A DNA stretch of 64,000 nucleotides, taken from positions 682,001 through 746,000 of the forward strand of contig JAJNNQ010000029.1 of NCBI GenBank assembly GCA_027886175.1, read 5' to 3'. How positions within the stretch are numbered: the first letter of the stretch is position 1; each line of letters opens with the position of its first letter. The translations under genes and the position numbers were made by a program. Origin of the DNA: Phylloscopus collybita (lineage: Eukaryota; Chordata; Aves; Passeriformes; Phylloscopidae). Positions 61,446 through 64,000 of the stretch are shown here, piece by piece. A model generated the notes under the pieces. That model did no database searches, had not been told where the DNA came from, and was given only the letters and a program-made list of their open reading frames with translations.

Positions 61446-62715
61446 TCACAGAATCATAGAATGGTGTGGATTGGAAAGACACCTTAAAGATCGTCTAGTT
61501 CCAACACTTCCACTAGATGAGGTTGCTAAGAGCCCCATCCAGCCTGACTAAACACCTTCGACGAGGCATCCACAGCTTCCTTGGGCAACCTGTTCAAGTG
61601 ATTCACCACCCATACAGTAAAGAACTTTTTCCTTATATCTAATCTAAATCTACTCTTTTTCAATTTGAACCCATTCCCCTTTTGCTTTCACTACCTGCTC
61701 TTGTAAATAGTCTTGCCTCATCTTTCCTATAAGTTCACTTCAGGTACTGGAAGGCCACAATTAGCCTCTCCTCCTGGCTGAAAAAACCCAATTCTCTTGG
61801 CCTTTCCTCACGGGAGAGATGCTCCAGCCCTCTGATCAACTTGGTGGCCTTCTCTGGACTTTTCTCCTAACAGGTCCATGTCCTTCCTGTGCTGGGCATC
61901 CCAAAGCTGGATATAGAGCTGAGTGCAGTGGTGGGATCTCACCAGAGCAGAGGGGCAGAATCCCTTCCCTCCCCTGCTGCCCACACTGCTCTGGATGCAG
62001 CCCAGGACACGTTTGGCTTTCTGGGCTGGGAGTGCCCATGGCTGGGTCATGTCCAGCCTCTCACCCACCAGCACCCCAAGTCCTTTTCCCCAGGACTGCT
62101 CTCCATCTGTTCCTCTGCCAGGCCTGGGCTGATACCAGGGATGTCCCGACACAGGTGCAGCACTTCATACTTGGACTTTTTGAACCTTATGATGTTCCTG
62201 CAGTCCCACTTCTCCAGCTTGTTCAAAGCCCTCTGGAAGAAATCCCATCCTTCAGGTGAATCAGCTGCACTGCTCCACTTGATGTCACTTGCAAACTTGC
62301 TGAGGGTGCATATGATCCCTCTATCTATGTCATTGATGAAGAGGTAACACTGGTCCCAATGCAGATCCTTGAGAAGCACCACTCATCACTGATGCACATT
62401 GGGATTCTGAGCCATTGACCACTTGCTACTGGATGTAACCACACAACCAGTTCCTAGTCCTCCTAAGAGTTTATCTGTTGAATCCACCACTCTTCAACAT
62501 GGGAAGAAGGGGGGACCATGTAAAAGGCCTTAGAGATGTCCAGCTAAATTATATCTATAGCTCTTCCCTTATCCACTGAGATAGTTGCTCCACTATAGAA
62601 GGCTACTGGGTCAGTTCAGACAGGATCTTCCCTTGTGGGATCTTCCATGTGGGCTGTATCAAATCACCTCCTTCGCCTTCATGTGTCTTAGCACTTGACT
62701 GGACATTATTACACT
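61446..62715 (-). mobile_element. CR1 LINE, 5'-truncated, 3' UTR and decayed reverse transcriptase
   Basis: The plus strand begins with the complement of the CR1 tail (CACAGAATCATAGAATGG) and continues through TCCTTGGGCAACCTGTTCAA and AAAGAACTTTTTCCTTATAT into ORF2. On the minus strand 62047-62382 retains SKFASDIKWSSA, the degenerate form of the FADDTK catalytic box. One of the two catalytic aspartates is replaced by serine and a neighbouring position is changed. 61808-62152 carries a LGVLVGERLDMTQPW-like block and the C-terminal part. Similarity fades near 62715 inside the reverse transcriptase, so the copy is 5' truncated. The damaged active site and frame breaks show it is older or more decayed than the copy at 20893. 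Confidence 0.93.
61808..62382 (-). pseudogene. CR1 ORF2 reverse transcriptase relic with altered active site
   Basis: Two minus-strand frames give the catalytic and C-terminal parts of CR1 reverse transcriptase: 62047-62382 (FINDIDRGIICTLSKFASD, then LNKLEKWDCRN) and 61808-62152 (GKGLGVLVGERLDMTQPW, then the end of the domain). The usual FADD reads FASD, removing one metal-binding aspartate. A frameshift joins the two parts at about 62050-62150. Non-functional. Confidence 0.85.
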
Positions 62716-64000
62716 ACTAGATTTTGCAAGTTCCTTTTGAAGAGAACAAACCCCATTGCCTTTGAAATACTGCATACAGTGTTTTCAGCTTTTCAAAGTG
62801 TGTGCGATAAATGATTTCAAAGCTGTGTGTCTGATGCAACCATCTACTGCTGTACACTGAGGAGTCAGAGAAGAAGCAATCCAGTTTGGTTTTTTTTTTT
62901 TCTGCAAGCTTAATTAAATTAAATTTATTTAATTATAAAAACTTTACACATCCTAGTAGCAAGGCCATCTTCACAAGTATCCATGTTACTCCATCATACG
63001 CAATAACTGTAGTGTTTACTCTGAACTGATCAGTCAAGCTACTTGTTAGAGGTTTGGCCTTCCTCACATAATATCTCATTATGAAATCAATCCAGAGGAC
63101 ACTGGATGAGCAACAGAGATTTCCTATATAGTGCTCCAGCACTGATAAAGTTCTTGATATTGCACCTGACAAAATGTTAGCCATGTTACTTCATTTTAGC
63201 TAATAAAATACAGATGACTTTCTATACTTCCAAAGCAGTCAAAAATGAAATCTGTTAGTAAAGAGCTCCACAGTGCTCTTTGAGATTTTGGGAAATGCCA
63301 AGACAGTTACAGCAACTTCACAAGCAAGTGTCATTTCACTACCCCATCTGGAATGGACATAAGGAACAGGATTCCTTTCTCACCATGCCTCTGTGGAGAC
63401 ATCTGTTGTAACTTGGAGCAGTTTAATAGACTGAATCTGATTACTTTTGTTCAGTGCATCTCTTGGTCATACTGTTCTTTTACTATACCATTACATTCGC
63501 TATATAAAACGAATGCTTGTTTTAACTCAGTGTAAATATTTTTAATATGCCTGCAGATTTAATTCCTTTGAGAAAGGAACATTGTTTCCCATCTGAATAA
63601 GCAAGCTGAAGAGGTTTAAAAGCTGCTCTCAGCTGAGCAACAGTGAGCACTTCCCATGATGCAGCTTTACCTTGCACCAGGTGATGCTCCCTGCTGAGCT
63701 ACAGCGCAGTTTGCTCCGCCTCCCACAGTAGCCCTCATTTTATTTTGTGTTTGTGCAGCACAGACTGTAAAAAGTTAATGCACCTTTCCAAGGTTCACAG
63801 ATATTATGGTAAAACTAATAGGCTACCTGCAGCAGATGTCACCTTAATTAAAAGAGGGAATTTCTTTTTAATACTGCTTTGTCAAAGTTTGTTTGATGTG
63901 TCCTCTAAGAACATAAAATTTATCCATTTTCCCCAACTCTTTCACTCAACTCAGAGTTCCTACGGCCTTGGCTGATAACAAGTCATTGTTCCAGAACTGC
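62716..64000. other. Noncoding stretch, no gene seen
   Basis: AT-rich sequence with a 12-T run near 62889-62900 and a TTAATTAAATTAAATTTATTTAATT palindromic patch just after it. Open frames are short (up to 83 codons) and without motif. Confidence 0.55.

Overview
The window looks like noncoding DNA from a bird genome, most probably a songbird (passerine). The base composition is AT-rich, no open reading frame resembles a cellular gene, and the only recognisable protein relics are the reverse transcriptase of CR1, the dominant LINE family of birds and other sauropsids. The endogenous retrovirus LTRs are of types I associate with songbirds. That last point rests on memory of the families and would need a repeat-library search to confirm. 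The window could be intergenic or lie inside a very long intron; nothing in the sequence decides between the two.

Layout. Positions 1-20892 are almost all single-copy AT-rich DNA, broken only by one compact LTR-like element (3831-4099), an (AATG)n microsatellite (9264-9303), a short TTTTTG run (10054-10076) and an A-rich patch (10527-10640). At 20893-22985 two CR1 pieces lie head to head; the minus-strand one keeps a long, frameshifted reverse transcriptase. A GC-richer stretch at 24020-24795 has several long overlapping reading frames but no recognised product. 24796-33576 is unique again. A CR1 fragment (33577-34305) is followed by two copies of a repeat I cannot classify (34357-34530 and 35945-36105).

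After another quiet stretch, 42763-53780 is a dense graveyard of mobile elements. It holds five CR1 pieces in both orientations, two solo LTRs of one family in inverted orientation (45132-45843 minus, 48088-48806 plus), a further LTR-like element with a long direct repeat at its ends (47379-47636), a long ERVL-type solo LTR (51976-53059 minus) and a truncated LTR whose polyadenylation signal sits in the loop of a predicted hairpin (53508-53780). The last 10 kb hold two more CR1 copies (57466-57690 plus, 61446-62715 minus), a 22-bp direct repeat around the first of them, and a poly(A) tract.

I found no tRNA, rRNA, CRISPR array, cellular exon or bacterial-type feature that I could defend. The genes do not work together in any sense: what is here is decayed transposable elements in a noncoding background. 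The most notable structures are the inverted LTR pair, the two compact LTR-like elements with target-site-like repeats, the hairpin-held polyadenylation signal, and the unclassified repeat pair.
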